Part shown: positions 1 to 8,229 of the stretch, piece after piece
Position numbering within the stretch: the first letter of the stretch is position 1
How the letters are laid out: each line of letters starts with the position of its first letter
Origin: Streptomyces griseoincarnatus
Lineage (GTDB): Bacteria > Actinomycetota > Actinomycetes > Streptomycetales > Streptomycetaceae
Assembly: GCA_014649575.1 (NCBI GenBank)
Contig: BMTH01000014.1
Coordinates: 107,796 to 171,795 of the forward strand
Length of the DNA: 64,000 nt
Direction of reading: 5' to 3'
Made by a program: the position numbers and the translations under genes
The notes under the pieces: model-generated
Told to the model about the DNA's origin: nothing
Databases searched by the model: none
What the model saw: the letters and a program-made list of their open reading frames with translations, nothing else

Positions 1-1
1 G

Positions 2-466
2 GGGCCCTGCTTCGACGCGGCACGGCCCGACCGCCCGGAGCGGCTGTTCCGCATCCCCGACCTCACGGCGCCCCCGGAGCGCTGGCCGCGCTTCGTGCCC
101 CGGGCCCGGGACCTCGGGGTGGGCAGCATGATGGGCTTCCTCCTCTACACGCGGGAGGAGGAACTGGGCGCCCTCAACATGTACTCGCGCAAGCCGGGGA
201 TCTTCACCGAGGACAGCGAGACGGCGGGCTGGCTGCTGGCGTCGCACGCGGCGGTCGCGTTCGCCACCGCCCGCACCGACGAGCAGATGCAGGAGGCGAT
301 CACCACGCGCCATCTGATCGGCGAGGCGATGGGCATCCTGATGGGCCGGCACGACGTCACGGAGGACCAGGCGTTCGAGCTGCTGCGCACCCGGTCGCAG
401 CGCACCAACACCAAGCTGCGGGACGTGGCGCGGGAGATCTGCGAGCCGGGCGGCGCGGAGCGCTGA
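2..466 (+). CDS. GAF-ANTAR regulator, C-terminal part (5' end outside window)
   Basis: The reading frame is open to the left edge, so only the C-terminal 154 residues are present. The first part looks like the end of a GAF sensor domain (residues with MMGFLLYTREEELGALNMYS, then SHAAVAFATA). The last 60 residues are an ANTAR RNA-binding domain with the hallmarks IGEAMGILMGR, alanine- and leucine-rich helices, and SQRTNTKLRDVA before the stop. ANTAR proteins bind paired hexaloop hairpins in nascent RNA and cause antitermination, here presumably under control of the GAF signal. An internal ATG at nt 95 exists but would cut the GAF domain, so the true start lies upstream of the window. Ligand and target are unknown. 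Confidence 0.85.
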   Translation, partial: GPCFDAARPDRPERLFRIPDLTAPPERWPRFVPRARDLGVGSMMGFLLYTREEELGALNMYSRKPGIFTEDSETAGWLLASHAAVAFATARTDEQMQEAITTRHLIGEAMGILMGRHDVTEDQAFELLRTRSQRTNTKLRDVAREICEPGGAER

Positions 467-493
467 CCGCCCGGCTCGTCGTACGGCGCGCGC

Positions 494-1084
494 TCAGCGG
501 CCGGCGGTGCCGGTCCAGGTGTGGGCCACGTCGATCACGAGACGCCCGTCGAGCTGCTGCACGCGGAACGGCAGCCGTCCGCGCACCCCGAGACCGAGCT
601 GGGTGTCGCCCTCGAAGCTGCCGGCGAACCGCGCGTCGCGGAACGTGCGGTACCCGGTGAGGTCGACGCCCGGCAGGACGCCCCCGGCGCGCGCGGGATA
701 GGTGGCCGCGCCCGTCTCCGGGTCGTAAGCGGGGGCGGTGACGCGGACCTCGAGGATCGCGCCGCCGGAGACGGGGATGTGCCGTCCCGAGCCGTCCTGG
801 AGGAGCCGGTCGACGTAGCGGACGGAGTAACCGAGGTCACCGCGCGCGGCTCCGGGCACGTCGACGACCATGCGGTCGTAGCAGTCGTGCCGGCCGGTGC
901 GGACGTTCCGCACGGACTCGGACGTGGCGGCGGCGGCCGCCTTGTCGGTGGAGCCCCAGCCGGTGGGGCAGGCCGTGGCCGCGGCGGGCGCCGCCTCGGG
1001 GGCGGCCACGGCCGGAACGGCCGCCGTCACCAGCGAGGCACCGAGGAGCACCACCGTCGCGCAGATTGTTCTTGGTTGAAGCAT
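494..1084 (-). CDS. Secreted AMIN-like domain protein
   Basis: A 196-aa protein with a Sec signal peptide (MLQPR, hydrophobic TICATVVLLGASLVTA, probable cleavage after AVA near residue 28). The mature part has a small beta-rich domain (YDRMVVDVPG, LGYSVRYVDR, ARFAGSFEGDTQLGLGVRGR, LVIDVAHTW) typical of the actinobacterial AMIN-like family, which is related to cell-wall amidase-associated AMIN domains. It probably acts outside the membrane at the cell wall; no catalytic residues are visible. The start at 1084 is chosen because AGGGGG lies 9-10 nt upstream; an in-frame ATG further upstream would spoil the signal peptide. It is convergent with the ANTAR gene and divergent from the SpoIIE gene. 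Confidence 0.75.
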   Translation of the reverse strand: MLQPRTICATVVLLGASLVTAAVPAVAAPEAAPAAATACPTGWGSTDKAAAAATSESVRNVRTGRHDCYDRMVVDVPGAARGDLGYSVRYVDRLLQDGSGRHIPVSGGAILEVRVTAPAYDPETGAATYPARAGGVLPGVDLTGYRTFRDARFAGSFEGDTQLGLGVRGRLPFRVQQLDGRLVIDVAHTWTGTAGR

Positions 1085-1244
1085 TTTCGGCCCCCTGGGA
1101 CGACAACGTTCTGTTATGGGGTGAGACGAGCGGGATGACCTGATGGTTGCGGTGCGTTCGGCCGGTCGCCGTACCGGCGCGCATGGCACATGCTGGTGGG
1201 AAGCGGACGAACGTCCCGTTCCGTGCGCACCGGGAGGGCGTCAC

Positions 1245-3821
1245 ATGGGTGGTGCAGCCGCCGCACCGCGCGGGCAGCGGCCGGCGGGCCCGCCCGTACC
1301 CGACGCGGATGAGAGCCGGTCCCCGCGCGGCGAGGCCCGTATCGAGGACGCGCTCGCGGACCCCGTGGTGGCGGCCGTACGGGACACCGGGGGGTACGGC
1401 GGGGCGGTGTACCTGCGGTCGCGGGACCGCCGGTCGCTGGTGCTGAGCGTGATGTCCGGCGTGCCCCGCTCGCTGCTGAAGCCGTGGTGGCGGATCCCGG
1501 TGAGCGGCGCGCTGCCGATGTGCGAGGCGTTCCGCAGCGGCGAGACGCAGTACCTGCCCGACGACCGGGCGACGATGCTGCGCTTCCCGCAGTTCACGGC
1601 CGCCCTGCCGTACTCGTTCGCGCACGCCTACCAGCCGGTGCGGGTCGGCGGCGAGACGGTGGGTGTGCTCGCGGTGCTGCACTCCTCGTTCAGGGAACCG
1701 GCCGGTGAGGCGGAGGTCCGGGAGGGGCTGCGCCGGGCCGTGCAGGAGATGGAGGAGCGCCTCGCCGCGTACGCGCACGGCCTTCCGGGCCGCACGGACG
1801 CGGACGCGGTGGCGTACGGCATCGAGTACGACGACCAGCCGGTCAGCGTGCGGCTGCCGGCACCGCGCGCCGAGGCGGTCGCGGTCGGGATGGTCGAGTG
1901 GGACCTGGCCGGCGGTCGCTGGACGGGGGACGACGACGCGCTGGAGCTGCTGGGCGTGTCCCGGGGCGAGTTCGGCGGCACCCTGGCCGCGGTCGAGGAA
2001 CGGGTGTCGCCGGACGACCTGTACGAGCTGCGGGCGGCCCGCCGGGACGCGGAGGAGACCGGGCAGGTCCGGGGCCGCCACTTCCGGGTGCTGGACGCGT
2101 CGCAGGACGACAGCGAGGCGGTCCGCTACCGGCCGGTGGAGCTGTGGGGGCACGTGGTCCGGACGGGGACCTCCGACCGGCTGCTGGTGGGCGCCCTGGT
2201 CGACGTGGCGGGCGGCGTCACCGCGGCGGAGGCGGCCGAGCGGCTGCCCGACGGGCTGTTCTCCCTCGACCAGGACGGCAGGGTCATCTACGCCAACCGC
2301 CGCTGCCAGGACCTGCTCGGCTGCGACCTGGAGCGGCTGCTCGGCCACTATCCCTGGCGGGTGCTGCCGTGGCTGCACGACCCGGCGTACGAGGACCGCT
2401 ACCGGGCGGCGATGCTGACGCAGCAACCGGTGTCGTACCTGGTGCGCGACCCGGACGGCGTGTGGCTGGGGTTCGTGCTCTACCCGGGTGTGCACGGGCT
2501 GACCGGCCGGGTCTTCCCCACCGCCGCCCCCGCGGGGGCGGAGCCGGGGCGGGCCCTGCCGCCGTCCTCGGAGCCGGCGGCAGGGCCGACCGGGCTGGTC
2601 ACCACCGCCCGCGCGGGGGCGCTGTACCACGTGGTGCAGATGGCCAGCGTGCTCACCGAGTCCGTCACCGTGCGGGACGTGTGCCGGGCCGTGTCCGAGC
2701 AGCTGCTGCCGGCGTTCGGGGCGCAGGAGGTCGCCCTGTACACCGTGCGCGACGGGCGGATGTACCTGCTGTGGGAGGACGGCTATCCGCAGCACTTCCT
2801 CGACCCGTTCGAGGGGGTGTCCCTGGAGGCGGACCTGCCCGGGGTGCACGCGCTGACCACGCGCCTGCCGCTGTTCTTCAAGTCGCCGGAGGAACTGGTC
2901 GGCGCGTACCCGAGACTGGCGCTGGACCCCATGATGTCCTGGGCGTTCCTGCCGCTGATCGCCTCCGGCCACCCGGTCGGCTCCTGCATCCTCGGCTGGA
3001 GCACTCCGCACCGCTTTACCGCGGAGGAGCGCAGCGCGCTGACCGCGCTGGCCGGGCTGACGGCGCAGGCGATGGAGCGGGCGCGGCTCTACGACGCCGA
3101 ATCCGCCGTGGCGCGCGGGCTCCAGGAAGGGCTGCTGCCGCACCGGCTGCCCGCCATCGACCGGCTGCGCATCACCGCCCGCTATCTGCCCGGCACGAAG
3201 GGCATGGACATCGGCGGCGACTGGTACGACGTCATCCGGACGGGGCGCGGGGTGGCGCTGGTCATCGGGGACGTGGAGGGGCACAGCGTGGGCGCCGCGG
3301 CCGTCATGGGGCAGCTGCGCAGCGCGGTGCACTCCTTCGCCGCGAGCGGGCGGCCGCCGCACGAGGTCGTCACCCACACCAACCAGCTGCTCGCCGAGCT
3401 GGAGACGGACGTCTTCGCCACCTGCTGCTACATCGAGCTGGACCCGGCGACCGGGCACGCCCTCGCCGTGCGGGCGGGCCACCCTCCGCCGCTGCTGCGG
3501 CACCCCGACGGGAGCGCGGAGCCCCTGGAGCTGCCGGGTGGCGTGCTGTTGGGCGTGCAGCCGGACGCCGACTACCCGGTCACCGAACTCACCCTGGAAC
3601 CCGGCAGCGTCCTGGCGCTCTACACGGACGGGCTGGTCGAGGTGCCCGGCAGCGACATCGCGACCGGCATCGAGACGGTCCGCACGTGCCTGGCCGTCTC
3701 CCGGACCGACTCCATGGAGGAGCTGGCCGACCGGATGCTCGGCGCGGCCCGCCGCGCGGAGGACCGGCCGGACGACGTGGCGCTGCTGCTCACGGCGTAC
3801 GACCCGGCCGACGCGAGCTGA
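1245..3821 (+). CDS. PAS/GAF sensor SpoIIE-type serine phosphatase
   Basis: An 858-aa cytoplasmic protein. In order it has an N-terminal GAF-like region (about residues 30-190), PAS-like segments (one around DGLFSLDQDGRVIYANRRC), a second GAF domain (from about 465), and a C-terminal PP2C/SpoIIE phosphatase. The phosphatase has metal-binding motifs GGDWYDV, VIGDVEGHSVGAAAVM, LALYTDGLVE and RPDDVALL. Such enzymes dephosphorylate anti-anti-sigma factors in partner-switching cascades that free sigma factors of the SigB/F/G type. No RsbW-like kinase domain is fused, unlike the phosphatase at 49978-52332. The start at 1245 is chosen because GGGAGGG stands 5 nt upstream; the same frame is open further upstream but without a ribosome site. 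The sensed signal is unknown. Confidence 0.88.
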   Translation: MGGAAAAPRGQRPAGPPVPDADESRSPRGEARIEDALADPVVAAVRDTGGYGGAVYLRSRDRRSLVLSVMSGVPRSLLKPWWRIPVSGALPMCEAFRSGETQYLPDDRATMLRFPQFTAALPYSFAHAYQPVRVGGETVGVLAVLHSSFREPAGEAEVREGLRRAVQEMEERLAAYAHGLPGRTDADAVAYGIEYDDQPVSVRLPAPRAEAVAVGMVEWDLAGGRWTGDDDALELLGVSRGEFGGTLAAVEERVSPDDLYELRAARRDAEETGQVRGRHFRVLDASQDDSEAVRYRPVELWGHVVRTGTSDRLLVGALVDVAGGVTAAEAAERLPDGLFSLDQDGRVIYANRRCQDLLGCDLERLLGHYPWRVLPWLHDPAYEDRYRAAMLTQQPVSYLVRDPDGVWLGFVLYPGVHGLTGRVFPTAAPAGAEPGRALPPSSEPAAGPTGLVTTARAGALYHVVQMASVLTESVTVRDVCRAVSEQLLPAFGAQEVALYTVRDGRMYLLWEDGYPQHFLDPFEGVSLEADLPGVHALTTRLPLFFKSPEELVGAYPRLALDPMMSWAFLPLIASGHPVGSCILGWSTPHRFTAEERSALTALAGLTAQAMERARLYDAESAVARGLQEGLLPHRLPAIDRLRITARYLPGTKGMDIGGDWYDVIRTGRGVALVIGDVEGHSVGAAAVMGQLRSAVHSFAASGRPPHEVVTHTNQLLAELETDVFATCCYIELDPATGHALAVRAGHPPPLLRHPDGSAEPLELPGGVLLGVQPDADYPVTELTLEPGSVLALYTDGLVEVPGSDIATGIETVRTCLAVSRTDSMEELADRMLGAARRAEDRPDDVALLLTAYDPADAS

Positions 3822-3845
3822 CGCCCGCGCGGCGGGCGGACGCGG

Positions 3846-4034
3846 TCAGGCGCAGTACCGGACGAGCCATTCGTCGGGGTTGTAGGCGAAGCGGGCCGGG
3901 TCAGGGGTGACCGCCGGCTTCTCCTCGACCAGATCCTCCACCCGGACGGGCTCCGGCAGGCTCCCGAAACGGGCGTGGCGGGCCTGGGCGGCCACGTCCT
4001 CGTCCTCGTGTGCGCGTACGCTCTCCCGGCTCAC
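3846..4034 (-). CDS. Small conserved hypothetical protein (62 aa)
   Basis: A small acidic/charged protein starting VSRESVRAHEDEDVAA and ending PDEWLVRYCA. I recall similar 60-aa proteins in Streptomyces but know no function. The GTG at 4034 is preferred because GGAGAGGGGAAGC precedes it; the only upstream in-frame alternative has no such site. It converges on the SpoIIE phosphatase gene with 24 nt between the stops. Codon third positions are strongly GC-rich, supporting a real gene. Confidence 0.6.
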   Translation of the reverse strand: MSRESVRAHEDEDVAAQARHARFGSLPEPVRVEDLVEEKPAVTPDPARFAYNPDEWLVRYCA

Positions 4035-4339
4035 GGCGCTTCCCCTCTCCGGCGGCCGGCACTCCCCCCTCGGACAGCGCCGCGGCCTCGTGCGGTCAAG
4101 TGTCACACACGGACGGCGTGACGGACGGGACTGTGCACGGTCCGCGATCCGGCGGGCGGACGTCCTGACCTACCGAGCAGGTGGGAGATCTTCCTGCTGT
4201 CCCGCGTCCACGAGGCGTGGCGGCGCACTCGGGACGCGCGCGCCTCGGTGGCGCACGCCCTGGAGATCACCGCCCGGGCACGCACGAGGGCGGCAGGGCC
4301 CCGGAGGGTCCTGCCGCCCGCTGTGCGTGGGGGTGACCG
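4035..4339. other. 305-nt gene-free stretch with coding-like remnant
   Basis: Apart from the hairpin at 4288-4319, this holds a coding-like segment on the plus strand from about 4182 to 4295 (W-E-I-F-L-L-S-R-V-H-E-A-W, then ASVAHALEITARARTRA) with almost pure GC third positions. The frame has a TGA at 4119-4121 and no credible start with a ribosome site, and it runs on under the neighbouring gene. It may be a decayed gene or chance. The opposite strand (GTG 4285 to 4103) shares the same wobble column but also lacks a ribosome site. Confidence 0.35.
4288..4319 (-). terminator. Hairpin terminator of the DUF1996 gene
   Basis: A perfect 10-bp inverted repeat, GGGCGGCAGG and CCTGCCGCCC, with a 12-nt loop. 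It lies 20 nt beyond the stop codon of the DUF1996 gene read on the minus strand. Streptomyces terminators often lack a strong U-tract. Confidence 0.7.
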
Positions 4340-6451
4340 TCAGGCGTTGCGCCGCACGCTCCGCAGCACGAAGAAGCCGAAGATCACCAGTACTCCGCCG
4401 ATCGCGGCCGGCCACATCTGTGCGCCGGTCTCGGCGAGGCTGCCGCCGGCGCCCTGGGCCTGGGTGTTGTCCTCGAGCTCGGGGAGACTGCCGGGCACCT
4501 GGGCGGCCTGGGCCGCCTGGCCGCCGTCGTCGTCGCCGCCCTCGCCCTTGTCCGCGCCGCCCTGTGCGTCGTCCTTGCCGCCGGCGTCGGCCGGGTCGGA
4601 GATCTTCACGTCGGGCTGGGCCGCGCCCTTGTCGTCCGCGGGTTCCTCGGTCGCCACGGGCGGTTCCTGGCCGCCGCCTTGGTCGCCGTCGTCCTGGCCG
4701 CCGCCCTGGTTGCCGTCGTCCTGGCCGCCGCCGTTGCCCTGGCCCGGGTCGTCGGGCGTGGCGGTGGGCTGCTCGGCGCCGTTGTCACCTCCGCCGTTGC
4801 CGTCGTCACCGCCGTTGTCACCGCCGCCGTTGCCGTCGTCGCCACCGCCGTTGCCGTCGTCACCGCCGCCGTTGCCGTCGTCACCGCCGCCGGCGCCTGC
4901 GCCGCAGGTGCGGCCCTCGTTGATGCACGCGACCATCTCGTTCATCAGGTCTTCCTCGAAGACGTTGATGAAGTCGCCGTGGTCGGTGATCGGCTTGTGC
5001 AGCTGCTCGGGGAAGGAGTCCACCGCGAACAGCGGGACCGTCTTGCCGCCGTCCTCCAGGCTCGGCGCGTCGACGTCGTACACGATGCGCTGGACGAGCT
5101 GCGGGATCGGCTGGAAGCCGGACGGGCAGTTGCCCTCGGCGTCCGTGAACGCCATGTGCGTACGGTGGTTGGCGCTGTCGATGTTGCGGCCGTCCCAGCA
5201 GCTCTGGAAGGCGAACGAGCGGACCACGTCGCTGCCCTCGGGGCACAGCGGGTACTTGTCCTTCAGCTGCCGGTCCTCGAACCCGGTGCAGCTCCAGGAG
5301 GCGTTGGCGTTGGCCGGGCCGTTGACGAAGGACTTGGCGTCGCCGGTGATGATGCGCAGCAGCCGGGGCATGGCCGTGACCTTGGCCTTCGGGTTGCCGA
5401 CGAAGGTCAGCGTGACGTCCTTCGGGGTGACGATCTCACCGGCGTTGCCCTCGATGCCGCCGCCCGGGGACTGGGCGTCGCGCTCCTCGGTGCCGTTCTG
5501 CAGGCGCAGCACCGGCCAGTAGTAGGAGGACCTGTCACGCTGGTCCTCGCAGCTGGTCTGCGCCCGGGTCAGCTCCTCGTCGCTGACGAAGGCGTTGGTG
5601 GCCTGGTTGCCGATGTAGTCGTGGAAGTGGTGGGCGCCGTTGCTCACGCCGGGCGCGGCGATGACGTTGTCCGAGTTGAACAGCCCGTTCTCGTTGACGC
5701 CGCACTCGCTGGCGAAGGTGCCGGTGGAGGCGTCGCCCGACGGCTCCGGGGTGTCGACGTTGGGCTGGACGCTCTCGATGGAGACGTAGTCGCCGGGCAC
5801 CGGGCCGTTGCCGGCCTGGCCACCGTTGCCGCCGCCCTGGTCCTGGCCGCCCTGCTGGTCGCCCTGGTCCTGGCCGCCCTGCTGGTCGCCACCGTCCTGC
5901 TGGCCCTCGCCGCCCTGCTGGCCGTCGCCGTTCTGCTGGTCCTGGCCCTGGCCGTCACCGGCCTGCTCGCCGCCGCCCTCCTCGGGGGCGGGGGCGTTGC
6001 CCGAGTCGCGCACCGCGCAGGAGGCGAGGTCGTCGAGTCCCTGCGGCCGTTCGGCGCCGGCCTTCTCGACGGCGGCCCCGATACGGGCCAGCACGGCGGC
6101 GCGCTTGTCCTTCAGCGGTCCGGCGATGGCGTTCTCGGCGAAACCGGGGTCCTGGCGGATCGCGTCGCCCGACTCGCCGAGCCGCTTGTAGGCCTCGGCG
6201 ATCTGGGCGTCCAGGTTGGCGAGCTCCTTGTCCACCTCGGCCCGGGCCTGGTCGGGCACCTCGGTCAGCTGGGTGGCCACGTCGGGGCAGTCGATGGTGG
6301 CTGCGCCCGACAGCACCTGCGCGTCCGACGTCCCGCCGTCCGTCGCGGAAGCGTAGACGTTGGCCGCCATCATGCCGCCGCCGCCCAGGATCAAGGCGAA
6401 AGCGGCGAGCGTCGCGCGCTGTTTGGGGCGTCTGCGTGTGTTGCGTGCCAA
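4340..6451 (-). CDS. DUF1996 surface protein with LAETG sortase anchor
   Basis: A 703-aa exported protein. It starts with a basic signal peptide (MARNTRRRPKQRATLAAFAL) and an alpha-helical region (about 50-150). Next comes a Gln/Gly/Asp-rich linker (QQGGQDQGDQQGG), then the DUF1996 domain (about 240-490, with HHFHDYIGNQATNAF, SYYWPVL and CWDGRNID). After that is a low-complexity Gly/Asp/Asn repeat, and finally LAETG at 672-676, one hydrophobic helix and RSVRRNA. LAxTG followed by a helix and a basic tail is the class E sortase signal, so the protein is probably attached to peptidoglycan. The start is TTG at 6451, supported by TAGGAGTACTGCC; no ATG or GTG nearby fits. Function of DUF1996 is unknown; it is often seen in secreted fungal and bacterial proteins. 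Confidence 0.88.
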   Translation of the reverse strand: MARNTRRRPKQRATLAAFALILGGGGMMAANVYASATDGGTSDAQVLSGAATIDCPDVATQLTEVPDQARAEVDKELANLDAQIAEAYKRLGESGDAIRQDPGFAENAIAGPLKDKRAAVLARIGAAVEKAGAERPQGLDDLASCAVRDSGNAPAPEEGGGEQAGDGQGQDQQNGDGQQGGEGQQDGGDQQGGQDQGDQQGGQDQGGGNGGQAGNGPVPGDYVSIESVQPNVDTPEPSGDASTGTFASECGVNENGLFNSDNVIAAPGVSNGAHHFHDYIGNQATNAFVSDEELTRAQTSCEDQRDRSSYYWPVLRLQNGTEERDAQSPGGGIEGNAGEIVTPKDVTLTFVGNPKAKVTAMPRLLRIITGDAKSFVNGPANANASWSCTGFEDRQLKDKYPLCPEGSDVVRSFAFQSCWDGRNIDSANHRTHMAFTDAEGNCPSGFQPIPQLVQRIVYDVDAPSLEDGGKTVPLFAVDSFPEQLHKPITDHGDFINVFEEDLMNEMVACINEGRTCGAGAGGGDDGNGGGDDGNGGGDDGNGGGDNGGDDGNGGGDNGAEQPTATPDDPGQGNGGGQDDGNQGGGQDDGDQGGGQEPPVATEEPADDKGAAQPDVKISDPADAGGKDDAQGGADKGEGGDDDGGQAAQAAQVPGSLPELEDNTQAQGAGGSLAETGAQMWPAAIGGVLVIFGFFVLRSVRRNA
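4782..4897 (-). repeat. In-gene tandem repeat encoding Gly-Asp-Asn linker
   Basis: Degenerate tandem units of about 21 nt (plus-strand reading ccgccgccgttgccgtcgtc) encode (G-G-G-D-D-G-N)n in the wall-spanning stalk of the DUF1996 protein. Unit sequences are nearly identical, so copy number may vary between strains. Confidence 0.75.
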
Positions 6452-6588
6452 GGCAGTACTCCTACGCTTCTGTCGCGGGGGGCGGGCATTCGATTCCCAC
6501 GCCCCATACGCAGGCGGACCGCATCGTGTTCAACCGGCTCACGATTTCTTCTGGAAATCTCAGCGACGGCAGGCCACTTGAGACACAC

Positions 6589-6623
6589 GGCCCCCACCGG
6601 ACGGGGTGCGCCCGGCGGGGGCC
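6589..6623 (-). terminator. Hairpin terminator of the LPMO gene
   Basis: GGCCCCCACCGG pairs with CCGGCGGGGGCC (one mismatch) around an 11-nt loop, 30 nt past the LPMO stop codon on the minus strand. Confidence 0.6.
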
Positions 6624-6653
6624 ACGAGGCTCAGGCCGTCATGTCCCGCCTGG

Positions 6654-7343
6654 TCAGGTGAAGTTCACGTCGCTGCACAGGAAGTACGTCTGGTCCGAGT
6701 GCGAGGCCTGCCAGATCGTGTAGACGACGTGGTGGCCGCTCAGGCCGGACGTGCTCACCGGGATCGCGTAGTTGTCGGCCGGGGCGTAGGAGCCGGTACG
6801 GGTCAGCAACTGGAGGTCGTCCCAGCGCAGCCGCTGGGTCCTGGGGTCGAAGCCCTGCTTGGTGACGTAGACCAGGAAGTAGTCCGCGCCGTGCCTCGCC
6901 TGGTCGTACAGGTTGACGGTGAAACCGCTGCCGACGTTCGTGGTCCTCCAGGCGCCGGGCGTGTCCATGGAGCGGTAGCGGCCGTTCTCGGTGTTGCCGC
7001 CGCTGCAGAGCGTGCCGTCGGGGACGACCGCGCGGAAGTTGCCGCGCGAGCCGTCACGGTAAAGGCCGTTCCAGTTCCACATGGCGTTGGTGTTGTCCTG
7101 CCAGGCCTGCCAGCACATCGGGTCCTGCTGGGCCATCGCCGGGTTCTGGAAGTCGCTCCCCCACCGCAGCCAGCAGCCGTAGTTGCGGGACGCGGGGTCC
7201 ACCACCGAGCCGTGGGCGTGGGCCGTTCCGCTCCAGGGGACCAGACAGAGCAGCGCGGCGACGACGGTGCTCAGGACGAGCGCGAGCCAGGACCGGCCTC
7301 GCGACAGATCACGCGGTGACAAATCATGCGCATGCCAACTCAT
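6654..7343 (-). CDS. AA10 lytic polysaccharide monooxygenase, secreted
   Basis: A 229-aa copper enzyme that oxidatively cleaves crystalline chitin or cellulose. A long signal peptide ends AHA, giving a mature protein that starts at His44 (HGSVVDP). This N-terminal histidine and His151 (in ARHGADYF) form the copper histidine brace; Tyr220/Phe221 before C-S-D-V-N-F occupy the axial region. Four mature cysteines (57, 77, 113, 223) can form two disulfides. It is a single catalytic domain with no carbohydrate-binding module. The start at 7343 is set by GGAGGAACC directly upstream. A perfect CebR operator lies 65 bp upstream, suggesting induction by cello-oligosaccharides and so cellulose as the physiological cue. 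The substrate cannot be read from sequence with certainty. Confidence 0.93.
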   Translation of the reverse strand: MSWHAHDLSPRDLSRGRSWLALVLSTVVAALLCLVPWSGTAHAHGSVVDPASRNYGCWLRWGSDFQNPAMAQQDPMCWQAWQDNTNAMWNWNGLYRDGSRGNFRAVVPDGTLCSGGNTENGRYRSMDTPGAWRTTNVGSGFTVNLYDQARHGADYFLVYVTKQGFDPRTQRLRWDDLQLLTRTGSYAPADNYAIPVSTSGLSGHHVVYTIWQASHSDQTYFLCSDVNFT

Positions 7344-7408
7344 GGTTCCTCCTGCGCCGTGGGGGTCGTGGGGTGGGGGCGCGCGCAACCCGCCGCGCAC
7401 CCCATGCA

Positions 7409-7422
7409 TGGGAGCGCTCCCA
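7409..7422. promoter_or_regulatory. CebR operator upstream of the LPMO gene
   Basis: The perfect 14-bp palindrome TGGGAGCGCTCCCA is the canonical binding site of CebR, the LacI-family cellobiose/cellotriose-responsive repressor of Streptomyces cellulolytic genes. It lies 65 bp upstream of the LPMO start codon, a position fitting promoter repression. No cebR gene is in the window. Confidence 0.9.
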
Positions 7423-7531
7423 GGCTCAATCTGCGCCCCGGCGACGGAACGGGCAACCCTCCGTTCTCGCCACTTCCGTCACCCGGTGGCGCGTTCGACA
7501 CTTTCGACGGTGACACGCGCGGAGGGCGTCG

Positions 7532-8167
7532 TCAGAGCCGCTCGAGATCGGCCGTGGTGCGGCCGAGGCAGACGACCGAGTCGTCCATCGGCACGCCCTC
7601 GATCTCCTCGAAGCCCATCCGGTCGTAGAAGGCGCGGGCGGGCTCGTTGGCGACCGTCATCACCAGATGCACGGCCGGGACCCCGCGTTCCGCCAGGGCC
7701 GCGAGGAGGGTGCGCATCAGCCGGCGCCCGCATCCTCGGCCCTGCCACTCGGGCAGCAGGTCGATGTGCAGATGGGCGGGCCAGGCGGCCAGCTCCGGCA
7801 CGGCCATCCGCTCGGGGTGGTGCAGCAGCCAGGCGATCGTCTCGTCCGGGGTGGCCGGCGGGCCGGCCGGGGCGGGATGCCGCTCGGCGACCAGCGGGAG
7901 CCACTCGGCGCGGAACCGCTCGGCGAACCGGGCGGTGTCGGCGGCGCCGACGACGTAACCGACGGCGTTCCCCCGCCCGTCGTCCAGCACGAAGGCCAGC
8001 TCCGGCTCCAGATGGGCGTACGGGGCGGCGAAGGCGGCGGTGAAGACGGAGGGGTCGTCGTAATGGGGGCGGCTGTCCTGGCCGTTGTGCGCGGTACGGA
8101 CGCAGATGTCGTCGAGGGCCTCGTGATCCCCGGGGCGGTACGGACGGACGGCGGGAGACTCGGTCAT
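7532..8167 (-). CDS. GNAT acetyltransferase resembling the O-GlcNAcase HAT-like domain
   Basis: A 211-aa GNAT fold protein. The acetyl-CoA loop is Q-G-R-G-C-G-R-R-L-M, followed by LLAALAERGVPAVHLVM and ARAFYDRMGFEEI. Segments VLDDGRGNAVGYVVGAADT, EWLPLVAERHPAP, WLLHHPE and HLHIDLLPEWQGRG follow the pattern I recall for the HAT-like C-terminal domain of human O-GlcNAcase and its free-standing bacterial homologues. Substrate is unknown for the whole family. ATG 8167 has AGGA 8 nt upstream; ATG 8176 (three codons earlier) is an alternative. A perfect CebR box lies 19 bp upstream of the chosen start, so the gene is probably repressed by CebR, linking it to polysaccharide use. Confidence 0.8.
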   Translation of the reverse strand: MTESPAVRPYRPGDHEALDDICVRTAHNGQDSRPHYDDPSVFTAAFAAPYAHLEPELAFVLDDGRGNAVGYVVGAADTARFAERFRAEWLPLVAERHPAPAGPPATPDETIAWLLHHPERMAVPELAAWPAHLHIDLLPEWQGRGCGRRLMRTLLAALAERGVPAVHLVMTVANEPARAFYDRMGFEEIEGVPMDDSVVCLGRTTADLERL

Positions 8168-8186
8168 GGCAGGCATCCTGCCCCTA

Positions 8187-8200
8187 TGGGAGCGCTCCCA
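8187..8200. promoter_or_regulatory. Second CebR operator, upstream of the GNAT gene
   Basis: A second perfect TGGGAGCGCTCCCA palindrome lies in the divergent region between the GNAT gene (start 8167) and the YihY gene (start 8285). The close spacing to the GNAT start suggests direct repression there; an effect on the YihY gene is possible. Confidence 0.88.
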
Positions 8201-8229
8201 CAAGCCTTCGCGTGCGGCTTCGCACCCGG

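Noticed and set aside
837..3503. Very long open frame on the minus strand
   Set aside because: It is the shadow of the SpoIIE gene: composition is Arg/Pro/Gly/His/Gln-rich with no domain, and third positions are not GC-biased in that frame.
4782..4897. CRISPR-like array
   Set aside because: The repeats are in frame and encode a Gly/Asp/Asn linker; there are no unique spacers.
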